Shown: piece after piece, positions 16,124 to 42,603 of the stretch
Position numbering within the stretch: position 1 is the stretch's first letter
How the letters are laid out: the number at the start of each line of letters is the position of its first letter
Assembly (NCBI GenBank): GCA_965153355.1
Contig: OZ231127.1
Location: forward strand, 69,316,001-69,380,000
From: Flaccisagitta enflata
Taxonomy: Eukaryota > Chaetognatha > Sagittoidea > Aphragmophora
Direction of reading: 5' to 3'
DNA length: 64,000 nucleotides
Made by a program: the position numbers and the translations under genes
Notes under the pieces: generated by a model
What the model was told of the DNA's origin: nothing
The model's database searches: none
What the model saw: the letters and a program-made list of their open reading frames with translations, nothing else

Positions 16124-16293
16124 GTAACGATGATTAAATCGTTCTCTGTTGTTTACAGGATTAAAGATACTTCCATCATTTCCTTCCAATTCGCCTCTGA
16201 AAGTACTGTGGGCACAAAACTGCTCCTTGGAATCACTTCCAACGCATCTGTTCCATGGTCAATTGGAAATCGTATTTTTGGAGGGCAACAAAG
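15846..16293 (+). CDS. ROCO LRR exons 9 and 10
   Basis: Exons 15846-15980 and 16159-16293 are 135 bp each, with acceptors tttgcag and tttacag and donors caaag|gtacg and caaag|gttaa. The translation follows the module pattern, beginning GIKTLPPIPSNSPLKE or GLKILPSFPSNSPLK, with the core CSLESLPT and ending N-K-G. The intron between them is (GAT)n. Confidence 0.8.
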
Positions 16294-16373
16294 GTTAATT
16301 CAGTTCAGGCTGGATGATGATGACAATGATTATGACGATCAGGACTGTGGCAATGAGAATGACAATGTTGAGG

Positions 16374-16407
<34 letters not shown>

Positions 16408-16464
16408 GGATGATCATGATGATGATGATGATGATGATGATGATGTTGATAAAGAGGATGAGTA

Positions 16465-16544
<80 letters not shown>

Positions 16545-16565
16545 ATCATTCTTAATCATTTACAG

Positions 16566-16597
16566 GAATAAAGACACTTCCATCGATTCCTTCGAAC
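16566..16597 (+). CDS. ROCO LRR exon 11, first 32 bp (split by insertion)
   Basis: After acceptor tttacag the exon begins as its paralogues do (G-I-K-T-L-P-S-I-P-S) and stops matching exactly after TTCGAAC at 16597. The remaining 103 bp are found 23.5 kb away at 40106-40208, and 32 + 103 = 135, the length of every other module. This fixes the left boundary of the inserted element. Confidence 0.9.
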
Positions 16598-16649
16598 TAA
16601 TCTTTTCACGACTCTGCGCCGCAGTGGTAGTTATTTTCTTTGTAAAAGA

Positions 16650-21400
<4,751 letters not shown>

Positions 21401-21487
21401 TTTTTGTTGTCTCCTTATATAAAACAGAGAGGGATTGACCTTAGAAATGAAGCAGTATGAAAGCGGTATGAATCAGAAAGTATGAAA

Positions 21488-24400
21488 GATTGAGACCATA
21501 ATAATGCACAACTAGGGTTAGGGTTCCTTTATTTTCTATTCAATGAGGCAATCCAAATAGGTTGTCATAATCTGAAAAATTGGTTTGTCTCATGAATGTC
21601 TGTCCACAACCGAACCCCTTTACTCTGTCTCCTATATATTTCAATGTAAAACTAACCCGACTTCATTATTCTGATTGTCTCAAAACATGATACCCCCCCT
21701 GAAAATGAGCTTACTCTTACTTACCTACTTACTTTCTTACATACTTACTTATTAACTTACATGATTTTTTTGGGTTTTTGAGGGGGTAACAAAGATTGAG
21801 ACAATCATAATGCACAATTAGGGTTAGGGTTCCTTTCTTTTCAATACAATGAGACTACCAGAATGTGATGTCATAATCTGAGATATTGGTATGTCTCATG
21901 GATGTCTGTCCACTACTTAACCCCTTTAGGCTGTCTCCTTCTATTCATTTCAATGTAAAACTAACCCTACTTCATCATTCTGATTGCCTCAAAACATGAT
22001 ACCCCCCTGAAACTGAGCTTACTCTACCTTACCTACTCACTTACTTACTAACTTACTTGATTTGTTTGAGTTTTTGAGGGGGTAACAAAGATTGAGACAA
22101 TCATAATTCACAGTTAGGGTTAGGGTTCCTTTATATTTAATATAATGAGACAACCAGAATAGGATGTCATAATCTGAGAAATTGGTATGTCTCATGGATA
22201 TCTGTCCACTACTTAACCCCTTTAGGCTGTCTCCTTCTATTCATTTCAATGTAAATTTAACCCTACTTCATCATTCTGATTGACTCAAAACATGATACCC
22301 CCCCTGAAACTGAGCTTACTCTTACTTGCCTACTTACTTACTTACTTACTAACTTACTTGATTTTTTTGAGTTTTTGAGGGGGTAACAAAGATTGAGACA
22401 ATCATAATGCACATTTAGGGTTAGGGTTCCTTTATTTTCAATACAATGAGACTACCAGAATGGGATGTCATAATCTGAGAAATTGGTATGTCTCATGGAT
22501 GTCTGTCCACTACTTAACCCCTTTAGGCTGTCTCTTTCTATTCATTTCAATGTAAAACTAACCCTACTTCATCATTCTTATTGTCTCAAAACATGATACC
22601 CCCCCTGAAACTGAGCTTACGCTTACTTACCTACTTACTAACTTACTTACTAACTTACTTGATTTTTTTGAGTTTTTGAGGGGGTAACAAAGATTGAGAC
22701 AATCATAATGCACAATTAGGGTTAGGGTTCCTTTCTTTTCAATACAATGAGACTACCAGAATGGGATGTCATAATCTGAGAAATTGGTATGTCTCATGGA
22801 TGTCTGTCCACTACTTAAGCCCTTTAGGCTGTCTCCTTCTATTCATTTCAATGTAAAACTAACCCTACTTCATCATTCTTATTGTCTCAAAACATGATAC
22901 CCCCCTGAAACTGAGCTTACTCTTACTTACCTACTTACTTACTTACTTACTAACTTACTTGATTTTTGAGTTTTTGAGGGGTAACAAAGATTGAGACAAT
23001 CATGATGCACAATTAGGGTTAGGGTTCCTTTCTTTTCAATACAATGAGACTACCAGAATGGGATGTCATAATCTGATGGTATGTCTCATGGATGTCTGTC
23101 CACTACTTAAGCCCTTTAGGCTGTCTCTTTCTATTCATTTCAATGTAAAACTAACCCTACTTCATCATTCTTATTGTCTCAAAACAGGATCCCCCCCCTG
23201 AAACTGAGCTTACTCTTACTTACCTACTTATTTACTTACTTACTAACTTACTTGATTTTTTTGAGTTTTTGAGGGGGTAACAAAGATTGAGACAATCATA
23301 ATGCACAATTAGGGTTAGGGTTCCTTTCTTTTCAATACAATGAGACTACCAGAATGGGATGTCATAATCTGAGAAATTGGTATGTCTCATGGATGTCTGT
23401 CCACTACTTAAGCCCTTTAGGCTGTCTCTTTCTATTCATTTCAATGTAAAACTAACCCTACTTCATCATTCTTATTGTCTCAAAACATGATACCCCCCTG
23501 AAACTGAGCTTACTCTTACTTACCTACTTACTTACTAACTTACTTGATTTTTTTGAGTTTTTGAGGGGGTAACAAAGATTGAGACAATCATAATTCACAA
23601 TTAGGGTTAGGGTTCCTTTCTTTTCAATACAATGAGACTACCAGAATGGGATGTCATAATCTGAAAAAATGGTATGTCTCATGGATGACTGTCCACTACT
23701 TAACCCCTTTAGGCTGTCTCCTTCTATTCATTTCAATGTAAAACTAACCCTACTTCATCATTCTGATTGTCTCAAAACATGATACCCCCCCTGAAACTGA
23801 GCTTACTCTTACTTACCTACTTACTTACTTACTTACTTGATTTTTTTGAGTTTTTGAGGGGTGACAAAGATTGAGACAATCATAATGCACAATTAGGGTT
23901 AGGGTTCCTTTCTTTTCAATACAATGAGACTACCAGAATGGGATGTCATAATCTGAGAAATTGGTATGTCTCATGGATGTCTGTCCACTACTTAAGCCCT
24001 TTAGGCTGTCTCTTTCTATTCATTTCAATGTAAAACTAACCCTACTTCATCATTCTTATTGTCTCAAAACATGATACCCCCCTGAAACTGAGCTTACTCT
24101 TACTTACCTACTTACTTACTTACTTACTAACTTACTTGATTTTTTTGAGTTTTTGAGGGGGTAACAAAGATTGAGACAATCATAATGCACAATTAGGGTT
24201 AGGGTTCCTTTATTTTCTATATAATGAGGCAACCAGAATGGGTTGTCATAATCTAAGAAATTGGTTTGTCTCATGGATGTCTGTCCACTACTTAACCCTT
24301 TTAAGCTGTCTCTTTCTATTCATTTCAATGTAAAACTAACCCTACTTCATCATCCTGATTGTCTCAAAACATGATACCCCCCCTGAAACTGAGCTTACTC

Positions 24401-27400
24401 TTACTTACCTACTTACTTACTTACTTACTAACTTACTTGATTTTTTTGAGTTTTTGAGGGGGTAACAAAGATTGAGACAATCATAATGCACAATTAGGGT
24501 TAGGGTTCCTTTCTTTTCAATACAATGAGACTACCAGAATGGGATGTCATAATCTGAAAAAATGGTATGTCTCATGGATGACTGTCCACTACTTAACCCC
24601 TTTAGGCTGTCTCCTTCTATTCATTTCAATGTAAAACTAACCCTACTTCATCATTCTGATTGTCTCAAAACATGATACCCCCCCTGAAACTGAGCTTACT
24701 CTTACTTACCTACTTACTTACTTACTTACTAACTTACTTGATTTTTTTGAGTTTTTGAGGGGGTAACAAAGATTGAGACAATCATAATGCACAATTAGGG
24801 TTAGGGTTCCTTTCTTTTCAATCAATACAATGAGACTACCAGAATGGGATGTCATAATCTGAGAAATTGGTATGTCTCATGGATGTCTGTCCACTACTTA
24901 AGCCCTTTAGGCTGTCTCTTTCTATTCATTTCAATGTAAAACTAACCCTACTTCATCATTCTTATTGTCTCAAAACCTGATACACCCCCAGAAACTAAGC
25001 TCTTGCTTGCACCTGCCTGCCCACTTACTAACACTGATTTTTTAGTTTTTGAGGGGTAACAAAGATTGAGACAATCATAATGCACAAGTAGGGTTAGGGT
25101 TCCTTTCTTTTCAATACAATGAGACTACCAGAATGGGATGTCATAATCTGAAAAAATGGTATGTCTCATGGATGACTGTCCACTACTTAACCCCTTTAGG
25201 CTGTCTCCTTCTATTCATTTCAATGTAAAACTAACCCTACTTCATCATTCTGATTATCTCAAAACATGATACCCCCCCTGAAACTGAGCTTACTCTTACT
25301 TACCTACTTACTTACTTAACTTACTTGATTTTTTTGAGTTTTTGAGGGGGTAACAAAGATTGAGACAATCATAATGCACAATTAGGGTTAGGGTTCCTTT
25401 CTTTTCAATACAATGAGACTACCAGAATGGGATGTCATAATCTGAGAAATTGGTATGTCTCATGGATGTCTGTCCACTACTTAAGCCCTTTAGGCTGTCT
25501 CTTTCTATTCATTTCAATGTAAAACTAACCCTACTTCATCATTCTTATTGTCTCAAAACATGATACCCCCCTGAAACTGAGCTTACTCTTACTTACCTAC
25601 TTACTTACTTACTAACTTACTTGATTTTTTTGAGTTTCTGAGGGGGTAACAAAGATTGAGACAATCATAATACACAATTAGGGTTAGGGTTCCTTTCTTT
25701 TCAATACAATGAGACTACCAGAATGGGATGTCATAATCTGAAAAAATGGTATGTCTCATGGATGACTGTCCACTACTTAACCCTTTAGGCTGTCTCCTTC
25801 TATTCATTTCAATGTAAAACTAACCCTACTTCATCATTCTGATTGTCTCAAAACATGATACCCCCCTGAAACTGAGATTACTTACCTCTTACCTTACCTT
25901 ACTAAACACATGATTTTTTTGAGTTTTTGAGGGGGTAACAAAGATTGAGACAATCATAATGCACAATTAGGGTTAGGGTTCCTTTCTTTTCAATACAATG
26001 AGACTACCAGAATGGGATGTCATAATCTGAGAAATTGGTATGTCTCATGGATGTCTGTCCACTACTTAAGCCCTTTAGGCTGTCTCTTTCTATTCATTTC
26101 AATGTAAAACTAACCCTACTTCATCATTCTTATTGTCTCAAAACATGATACCCCCCTGAAACTGAGCTTACTCTTACTTACCTACTTACTTACTTACTTA
26201 CTAACTTACTTGATTTTTTTGAGTTTTTGAGGGGGTAACAAAGATTGAGACAATCATAATGCACAATTAGGGTTAGGGTTCCTTTCTTTTCAATACAATG
26301 AGACTACCAGAATGGGATGTCATAATCTGAGAAATTGGTATGTCTCATGGATGTCTGTCCACTACTTAAGCCCTTTAGGCTGTCTCTTTCTATTCATTTC
26401 AATGTAAAACTAACCCTACTTCATCATTCTTATTGTCTCAAAACATGATACCCCCCTGAAACTGAGCTTACTCTTACTTACCTACTTACTTACTTACTTA
26501 CTAACTTACTTGATTTTTTTGAGTTTTTGAGGGGGTAACAAAGATTGAGACAATCATAATGCACAATTAGGGTTAGGGTTCCTTTCTTTTCAATACAATG
26601 AGACTACCAGAATGGGATGTCATAATCTGAAAAAATGGTATGTCTCATGGATGACTGTCCACTACTTAACCCCTTTAGGCTGTCTCCTTCTATTCATTTC
26701 AATGTAAAACTAACCCTACTTCATCATTCTTATTGTCTCAAAACATGATACCCCCCCTGAAACTGAGCTTACTCTTACTTACCTACTTACTTACTTACTT
26801 ACTAACTTACTTGATTTTTTTGAGTTTTTGAGGGGGTAACAAAGATTGAGACAATCATAATGCACAATTAGGGTTAGGGTTCCTTTCTTTTCAATACAAT
26901 GAGACTACCAGAATGGGATGTCATAATCTGAGAATTTGGTAATTCATGATGTCTGTCCATTCTTAAGCCTTTAGGCTGTCTCTTTCTATTCATTTAATGT
27001 CTAACCCTACTTCATCAATTAGGGTAATCAATTAAGTCAAATTTCAAAAAATGATATACTCTAGTTTTTGCATTAATGTACCAAAGGTTTTGGCTGGCCA
27101 CAAGTAGAGGTCTGAATTTGAAGATTAAACCATGGCGGCAAAACTATAGGCTTCCTATGGCAATAAAAAAATCCCCATAGCAACCCTATAGTTTTGCCGA
27201 CAAGGTTTCTTGTTTGATTTCACACCCCAGCTTGTGAGAAATCCTTCTTTTATTAGACATTTGTGCAAACGGCTCAAGTATATCAATATATGAAATTTGA
27301 CCCAATTCGGGACCACTCTATTCATCATTCTTATTGTCTCAAAACATGATACCCCCCTGAAACTGAGCTTACTCTTACTTACCTACTTACTTACTTACTT

Positions 27401-28834
27401 ACTAACTTACTTGATTTTTTTGAGTTTTTGAGGGGGTAACAAAGATTGAGACAATCATAATGCACAATTAGGGTTAGGGTTCCTTTCTTTTCAATACAAT
27501 GAGACTACCAGAATGGGATGTCATAATCTGAAAAAATGGTATGTCTCATGGATGACTGTCCACTACTTAACCCCTTTAGGCTGTCTCCTTCTATTCATTT
27601 CAATGTAAAACTAACCCTACTTCATCATTCTCATTGTCTCAAAACATGATACCCCCCCTGAAACTGAGCTTACTCTTACTTACCTACTTACTTACTTACT
27701 TACTAACTTACTTGATTTTTTTGAGTTTTTGAGGGGGTAACAAAGATTGAGACAATCATAATGCACAATTAGGGTTAGGGTTCCTTTCTTTTCAATACAA
27801 TGAGACTACCAGAATGGGATGTCATAATCTGAGAAATTGGTATGTCTCATGGATGTCTGTCCACTACTTAAGCCCTTTAGGCTGTCTCTTTCTATTCATT
27901 TCAATGTAAAACTAACCCTACTTCATCATTCTTATTGTCTCAAAACATGATACCCCCCTGAAACTGAGCTTACTCTTACTTACCTACTTACTTACTTACT
28001 AACTTACTTGATTTTTTTGAGTTTTTGAGGGGGTAACAAAGATTGAGACAATCATAATGCACAATTAGGGTTAGGGTTCCTTTCTTTTCAATACAATGAG
28101 ACTACCAGAATGGGATGTCATAATCTGAAAAAATGGTATGTCTCATGGATGACTGTCCACTACTTAACCCCTTTAGGCTGTCTCCTTCTATTCATTTCAA
28201 TGTAAAACTAACCCTACTTCATCATTCTGATTGTCTCAAAACATGATACCCCCCCTGAAACTGAGCTTACTCTTACTTACCTACTTACTTACTTACTTAC
28301 TAACTTACTTGATTTTTTTGAGTTTTTGAGGGGGTAACAAAGATTGAGACAATCATAATGCACAATTAGGGTTAGGGTTCCTTTCTTTTCAATACAATGA
28401 GACTACCAGAATGGGATGTCATAATCTGAGAAATTGGTATGTCTCATGGATGTCTGTCCACTACTTAAGCCCTTTAGGCTGTCTCTTTCTATTCATTTCA
28501 ATGTAAAACTAACCCTACTTCATCATTCTTATTGTCTCAAAACATGATACCCCCCTGAAACTGAGCTTACTCTTACTTACCTACTTACTTACTTACTAAC
28601 TTACTTGATTTTTTTGAGTTTTTGAGGGGGTAACAAAGATTGAGACAATCATAATGCACAATTAGGGTTAGGGTTCCTTTCTTTTCAATACAATGAGACT
28701 ACCAGAATGGGATGTCATAATCTGAAAAAATGGTATGTCTCATGGATGACTGTCCACTACTTAACCCCTTTAGGCTGTCTCCTTCTATTCATTTCAATGT
28801 AAAACTAACCCTACTTCATCATTCTGATTGTCTC
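21488..28834. repeat. ~300 bp satellite array, about 24 units, with telomere-like motif
   Basis: Unit starts, marked by the TTAGGGTTAGGGTTCC core, fall at about 21513, 21820, 22115, 22418, 22718, 23015, 23310, 23600, 23895, 24195, 24500, 24795, 25090, 25382, 25680, 25968, 26268, 26568, 26872, 27472, 27772, 28070, 28368 and 28665. Each unit also has AAACTAACCCTAC, two to four TTAC repeats, and several GAGAC/GTCTC sites. From 24.5 kb on, two variants largely alternate. Type A has GAGAAATTGG, GGATGTCTG, TTAAGCCC and TTCTTATTG. Type B has GAAAAAATGG, GGATGACTG, TTAACCCC and TTCTGATTG. This gives a ~600 bp higher-order repeat. First units are the most divergent. No coding potential. Confidence 0.95.
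27018..27320. mobile_element. ~300 bp hairpin MITE inserted in the satellite
   Basis: It interrupts one satellite unit and is flanked by TTCATCA on both sides (27011-27017 and 27321-27327). The whole insert is an imperfect inverted repeat: GTCAAATTTC near 27037 faces its complement near 27293, and GGCAAAACTATAGG near 27137 faces CCTATAGTTTTGCC near 27186. A 7-8 bp duplication with this terminal pattern fits a non-autonomous hAT-type element; the family is inference. It inserted after the array formed. Confidence 0.75.
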
Positions 28835-28875
28835 GCCAATATTAGTATCTTTGTTGCTAACGTCCTACATCATAA

Positions 28876-28909
28876 GAGAGAGAGAGAGAGAGAGAGTGAG
28901 CGTGAGAGT

Positions 28910-28973
<64 letters not shown>

Positions 28974-29038
28974 GAACAGAGAGACACTTTGAACGATGAG
29001 TGAGAAAAAAAAAGATTGGATTGGATTGAATTGGATTG

Positions 29039-29103
<65 letters not shown>

Positions 29104-29187
29104 TAGTAATGTTAAAACGAGACGCTTCGAACAGGTGAAAAAAAAAGAAAAAAAAAGTAAAATAGAGAGAGAGAGAGAGAGAGAGAG

Positions 29188-29242
<55 letters not shown>
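28876..29242. repeat. (GA)n tracts
   Basis: Three long GA runs separated by short unique spacers, between the satellite and the first (untranslated) exon of the recombinase gene. A (GTC)n tract follows at about 29330-29405 inside the first intron. Confidence 0.9.
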
Positions 29243-29243
<1 letters not shown>

Positions 29244-29597
29244 GCGTTGAACGATATATGAACCATAATTTTCACTTTTCCCAAATCTGGTCTGAGCTGT
29301 GATTGGTCAAATTATGGTAAGTTTCTTAGTCGTCGCCGTCGTTGTCGTCTTCGCCAGCGTCATCGTCGTCGTCGTCGTCGTCGTCGTTATCGTCGTTGTC
29401 GTCGTTGGTGACTTCATTGAAGTTTACTTTTACTCTTCAAACTGTACCTGAATTATTACAAGCTTCCTTCCCGACAATGCGTGGTTAATTGCGTTCTTAG
29501 AGCTCTTCACTTTTTTTTTTCTTTCAAAATTCCCGGGTAAAAGATTTACTAGCCTGGTTCGATATGTCTTAACTATTACCTTCTTTTCAGATTCAGT

Positions 29598-38424
<8,827 letters not shown>

Positions 38425-38899
38425 TTTAAATGTTTCATTTCATCTTCCTCCGTTGTTTTCTGTGCATCTTTATGAGGGGGGGGGAAGCTGAGGTGTGGTT
38501 GTTAAAATGGCTTGGTTACCGTGGATTGTTATGACGGGTATAGCTAGTATTTTTGATCGTTCAATTCCAGTGTTTGAAGTGTTTTCAATACAGTTTTTTT
38601 CTCGTTATTCTATTTGTCTTTTATTTATCAGTCGTCCGTTCATGTATTACACCAGTGGCGTTTGTGCAAAAAAGAAAGTGAGACCAACAGAATCAATTGA
38701 ATGAATAGAACTTGTCCATAGGTTTCTGCCTCTGGATTTGATAGTCAAATATCGAGCAGATGAGTTTATTCTTAGTCTCACTCAATTCTTGGTCTTTTAA
38801 CTCTCATTCACACGCTATGCTAGAACGATTCCCTATGATTTTCAATGTCAGATGGCGTTGACGACTACACAAAAACAATAACTGTAAATGAGAAGTGAA

Positions 38900-40045
38900 A
38901 ATGAAACGAGAGTTTAGACAGACAGACACAAGGAGAGACAGAATGAGAGACAGACAGACCGAGAGACAGAATGAGACAGAGCGACTGAGAGACAGAGACA
39001 GACGGCGACAGACAGACGGAGAGAGAGAGACTGACTGAGACAGACACTGACAAAGACATAGAGAAAGACAGAGACAGACAGACATAAAGAAAGAGGGAGA
39101 CAGAAGGAGAAAGAAAGAGAATGACAGACAAAGACTTAGAGAATGACAGAGGGAGACGGACGGAGAAGTAGAATGACAGAGGGAGACAGACGGAGAAAGA
39201 CAGACAAAGACGTAGAGAAAGACACACATAGAAAAGACAGACATAAAAGACAGACCAACATTAACAGACAGAGATAAGAGAAAGACAGAGACATAGAAAG
39301 AGACAGAGACAAACGGAGACCGACAAAGAGGCAGACAAAGAGACGGACAGATGGAGACAGAGGAACAGACGGAGACAGAGACAGACTGAGGGACGAACAG
39401 ACATTTTTGAAAATTCTGATTTTGCCATATTTCAGCTGAGTGAGACAATGGGAATTTGGGCAGGATTGCTGTTATTGACAAGATTGTAAAGCGAGATAGG
39501 TATTTTGAGGAGACTGACAGAATGATCAACTGGTGAAAGAGACGCAGTGAATAAGTAAACTCGGACAAGACCCAATGAGAATTTCTGTTTTTGCCGTATT
39601 TCCATTGTTTCTCGAGGGGGACGATGGGAGATATAAATGTATTTGGGGAAGATAACATGCTGTTATCAATGGAAATTAAGCCGGTTGGGCAGGGGCCGTT
39701 GTGCAAGAACGCTCAAAATTCAGAAATATTTGTCACCGAGGTGCTGACGTACCGACACGGCAAGGTGGAGTCGCGTGTCCGCGACTAAATAGCGAGATTG
39801 ATTCAGTGTTCAGACAGTCTCTTGGAGATGGATAGAACGATCATCGATGGGAGAGACGCAATGAACAAATCATCTCGGATTTAGTATTCAGACAGTCTCT
39901 TGAGGAGACTGACAGAACGATCAACGGTGGAAGAGACTGAATGAACCGATAATCTCAGATTTGAAGCGTTCGGACAGTCTCTTGAGGAGACGGACAGAGC
40001 TATAAGTGGCGGAAGAGACGCGGTGAACAAATAATCTCGGACTCA
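38900..40045. repeat. GAGAC-rich right flank of the element
   Basis: 38.9-39.4 kb is a degenerate GAGACAGA-type array; a 300-codon minus-strand frame through it is artefactual. About 39.81-40.04 kb holds three units of ~80 bp beginning GACAGTCTCTTG and containing GAGAGACGC and ATCTCGGA, with a further related unit near 39.5 kb. One palindrome-family copy lies at 39769-39786. Unique sequence then runs 40046-40100 to the right boundary. Confidence 0.8.
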
Positions 40046-40105
40046 GCAAAATCACTCTTTCAGAAACTGCGGAGTTCACAGCGAAACCTATAGTTCAGTA
40101 CGAAC

Positions 40106-40208
40106 TCGCCTCTGAAAGTATTGGGGGCACACAACTGCTCCTTGGAGTTACTTCCAACAAATCTGTTCCATGGTCGTTTGGAAATTGTGGATCTGAATGG
40201 CAACAAAG
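40106..40208 (+). CDS. ROCO LRR exon 11, last 103 bp (split by insertion)
   Basis: Resumes as TCGCCTCTGAAAG, as in the sister exons, encodes the N-C-S-L-E-L-L-P-T-N core, and ends at L-N-G-N-K-G (donor caaag|gtaag). With the 32 bp at 16566-16597 it makes the 135-bp module in frame. Confidence 0.9.
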
Positions 40209-40333
40209 GTAAGGTTGAGTTCACGCTGAATGAAGATGTTGATGATGATGAAGAGGATGACGACGACAATGACGACGACGGAGATGACGATGACGATGAT
40301 GACGATAATGAAATCATTCTCTGTCCTTTGCAG

Positions 40334-40799
40334 GATTAAAGATACTTCCATCATTTCCTTCCACTTCGCCTCTGAAAGAACTGTTGGTACATAACTGCTC
40401 CCTAGAATCACTTCCAACGAATCTGTTCCATGGCCAATTGAAAGAATTATATCTGAATGGCAACAAGGGTAAGGCTTGGTTCACACTGAATGACGATGAA
40501 AATGGAAAGATGTTTATGATTATGATGATGATGGTAGTGATAGTGATGATGACAATGACCATGATAATGAGGACGATGATAAAGATGATGATGATGGAGT
40601 TGATGACAATGTTGGTGATGATTATGATGATGATGATGATGAAATCGTTCTCTGTCATTTATAGGATTAAATACACTTCCATCAATTCCCTCCAACTCGC
40701 CTCTGAAAGAACTATCGGCACAAAACTGCTCCCTGGAATCACTTCCAACGAATCTGTTCCATGGTCACTTGGAAAGTGTATGGCTCTATGGTAACCAGG
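40334..40799 (+). CDS. ROCO LRR exons 12 and 13
   Basis: Exons 40334-40468 and 40665-40799 are 135 bp each, with acceptors tttgcag and tttatag. They contain CSLESLPTNLFHG and end N-x-G before the donors. GAT/GAC-type tracts again lie in the introns, but shorter and more degenerate than further upstream. Confidence 0.8.
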
Positions 40800-41005
40800 G
40801 TAAGTCCACGTTCAGGATGAATGATGATGACAATGTAAAGATGATGATGTTGATGGGGATGATGATGATGATGCTAATGAATTATGACATTTTGATATTT
40901 AGACAGAGACAATGATGTAAGGAAAATGATTTTTACTTTTGTCATTTGTAAAAAAAAGCTCTTTCCTCCCCTTTCTCTTCTCCCCCGCTTATCTTACATT
41001 TTCAG

Positions 41006-41055
41006 AGTTGACATCTCTGCCTGCAATTCCTCCTCCATCGCCGCTGAAAAGGCTA
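41006..41055 (+). CDS. ROCO exon 14, first part (split by a MITE)
   Basis: After acceptor ttttcag the exon reads L-T-S-L-P-A-I-P-P-P and so on to L-K-R-L, then runs into the CCCTG inverted terminus of a MITE at 41056. The downstream half begins F-A-D-N-C-S-I at 41823. Removal of the MITE and one TA copy restores the frame. Confidence 0.85.
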
Positions 41056-41820
41056 CCCTGTTTTCAAAAGCAAGTGATACCAGCAATACCTTTGTTGTGC
41101 CTAAACGACTCATTTTGAGAAATCCTGATTGGTTGCATCTGAAAGTACATAAGCTACCATTTATTCATGTAAAATTTTAAAAGACTGGGTTCAGTAGTTA
41201 AGCCTCCACAAAATTTTGAGTGAAAATGTAATAAGTTACATTCGAGGTTTCTCAAGAAATTGATAGATTTACACCATGACATTAAATCAATCTCATTTCT
41301 GTATGAATCAAGCAAAAATGGCCAAATTGGTCTTGAAAGAAAAATATTAGTCTTAGTTTATGTATCAAAGAAAAAAAAATAAGCAAATCAATTTGGTTAC
41401 TAGGGAAAAATTGAGTTTTCTCTGATTTTTTGATGGTTGAACAGGGTTTTTGTCACATGATCTTTTGATATGGGCAATTTTTTTTTCTGAAAATGGTGAA
41501 AAATCCAAAGCAATTCAAAACCAGAGTAAAATACCATCTAAATATAGAAATTCTGTTCAGTTTAGCTCTACTTTCACAGAAACATATGAGTTCATTGATG
41601 AAAATGTCCATAGAAATAAAATTTTTCAGCAAAATTTTGACAAATTTCCTCCAATTTTAAAAAGATATTGAAACCAAACCGTTTGACGCAGTACTCTGAA
41701 ATTTTGTATGAACAAATGGTAGGTTACATGCTTTGGGATAGAACCAATCCAGATTATCCAAAATGAATACTTTAAGCACAATAAAGGTTTTGCTGGTATC
41801 AGTTGCTTTTGAAAGCAGGG
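41056..41820. mobile_element. mariner-like MITE (765 bp) inserted in ROCO exon 14
   Basis: Flanked by TA on both sides (41054-41055 and 41821-41822). The TIRs begin CCCTGYTTTCAAAAGCAA and extend, with divergence, for ~150 bp (through AYYTTTRTTGTGCYTAAA and CTACCATTTRTTCATR). TA duplication with TIRs is the hallmark of Tc1/mariner superfamily elements. No transposase is encoded, so it is non-autonomous. A second copy lies at 47251-47890. Confidence 0.8.
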
Positions 41821-41822
41821 TA

Positions 41823-42600
41823 TTTGCAGATAACTGTTCCATCAAATCAATTCATCCATCAATCCTACGTCCATCACTCGACCTCCGTTTGCAAAACAAC
41901 AAAATCGAGGAATTGCCCCAGAAGGAGATGCTGGAATTCCTGGAGCAGGGGGGGTAATTTTTTAAGACTGAACAACAACCCATTTATCTACCCTCCCAAG
42001 CACGTTTTTGATGAGGGAAAAGACGCCATCATCAAATATCTAACCAATTACCTCAACTCCATGATTGACATGAAAGAAATGACCATCATGCTCATTGGCA
42101 GACAAGGAGCGGGTAAAACATCGCTTGGATATTGTCTAGCAGGCAAGATCGTCTCGGCCAAAGAGATTAAATCCAAAAATCGGACGCATTCAGTTGATGT
42201 TTATCTAGGATACCTCAAAGATTTGACGTTCAAAATCATCGATTTAGGAGGCCACAAAGAGTACGAGTCAGCCCTTGCAGTTTTGTGCAGAGATCACGGC
42301 CTCTACATCTGCCTCCTGAATCCGGATGATTTTAAGGATGATGATTCTCTTTATGAAGGTGATTGGATCTGGGTCGAAAAGATCCTGAATGGAGCAGATA
42401 CTCCGCATTTCCTGTTTGTCGTGTCCAAGATGGACTTGATTGATGAGAAAGAGAGGCAGACAAGAATCAGTGAGATGAAGGCTCACCTGGTAGCGTTTTT
42501 AACACCAAGAATGGAAAAAGTGCTGAAAATCCGCGAAGAGAGGATAAAACAGCTTCAGTTAAAACTCACTGAGGTTAACAGTGACATCACCGTTGAATGG
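41823..42600 (+). CDS. ROCO gene: LRR cap and Roc GTPase domain
   Basis: Final LRR residues (L-R-L-Q-N-N-K-I-E-E-L-P) lead, after a frame break in a seven-G run at 41948-41954, into a Ras-like GTPase of the Roc family: P-loop GRQGAGKTS (about 42098-42124), switch-II D-L-G-G-H-K-E-Y (about 42241-42264), and S-K-M-D in place of N-K-x-D (about 42424-42435). The domain would bind and hydrolyse GTP. Downstream lies a charged helical stretch ended by an in-frame TGA at 42601-42603, after which the same frame continues with coding-like sequence (N-P-A-E-V-R-K-L-K-E-L). The G-run break and the TGA are either true lesions or sequence errors. Confidence 0.7.
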
Positions 42601-42603
42601 TGA

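Noticed and set aside
21488-28834. Regularly spaced repeat resembling a CRISPR array
   Set aside because: The whole 300-bp unit is repeated, with no unique spacers; the genome is eukaryotic.
21488-28834. Telomere or chromosome end
   Set aside because: Only two TTAGGG per 300-bp unit, embedded within a transposon and flanked by genes on both sides.
38804-39706. 300-codon minus-strand frame
   Set aside because: Reads the GAGACAGA-type array; composition is Ser/Val/Leu/Cys only.
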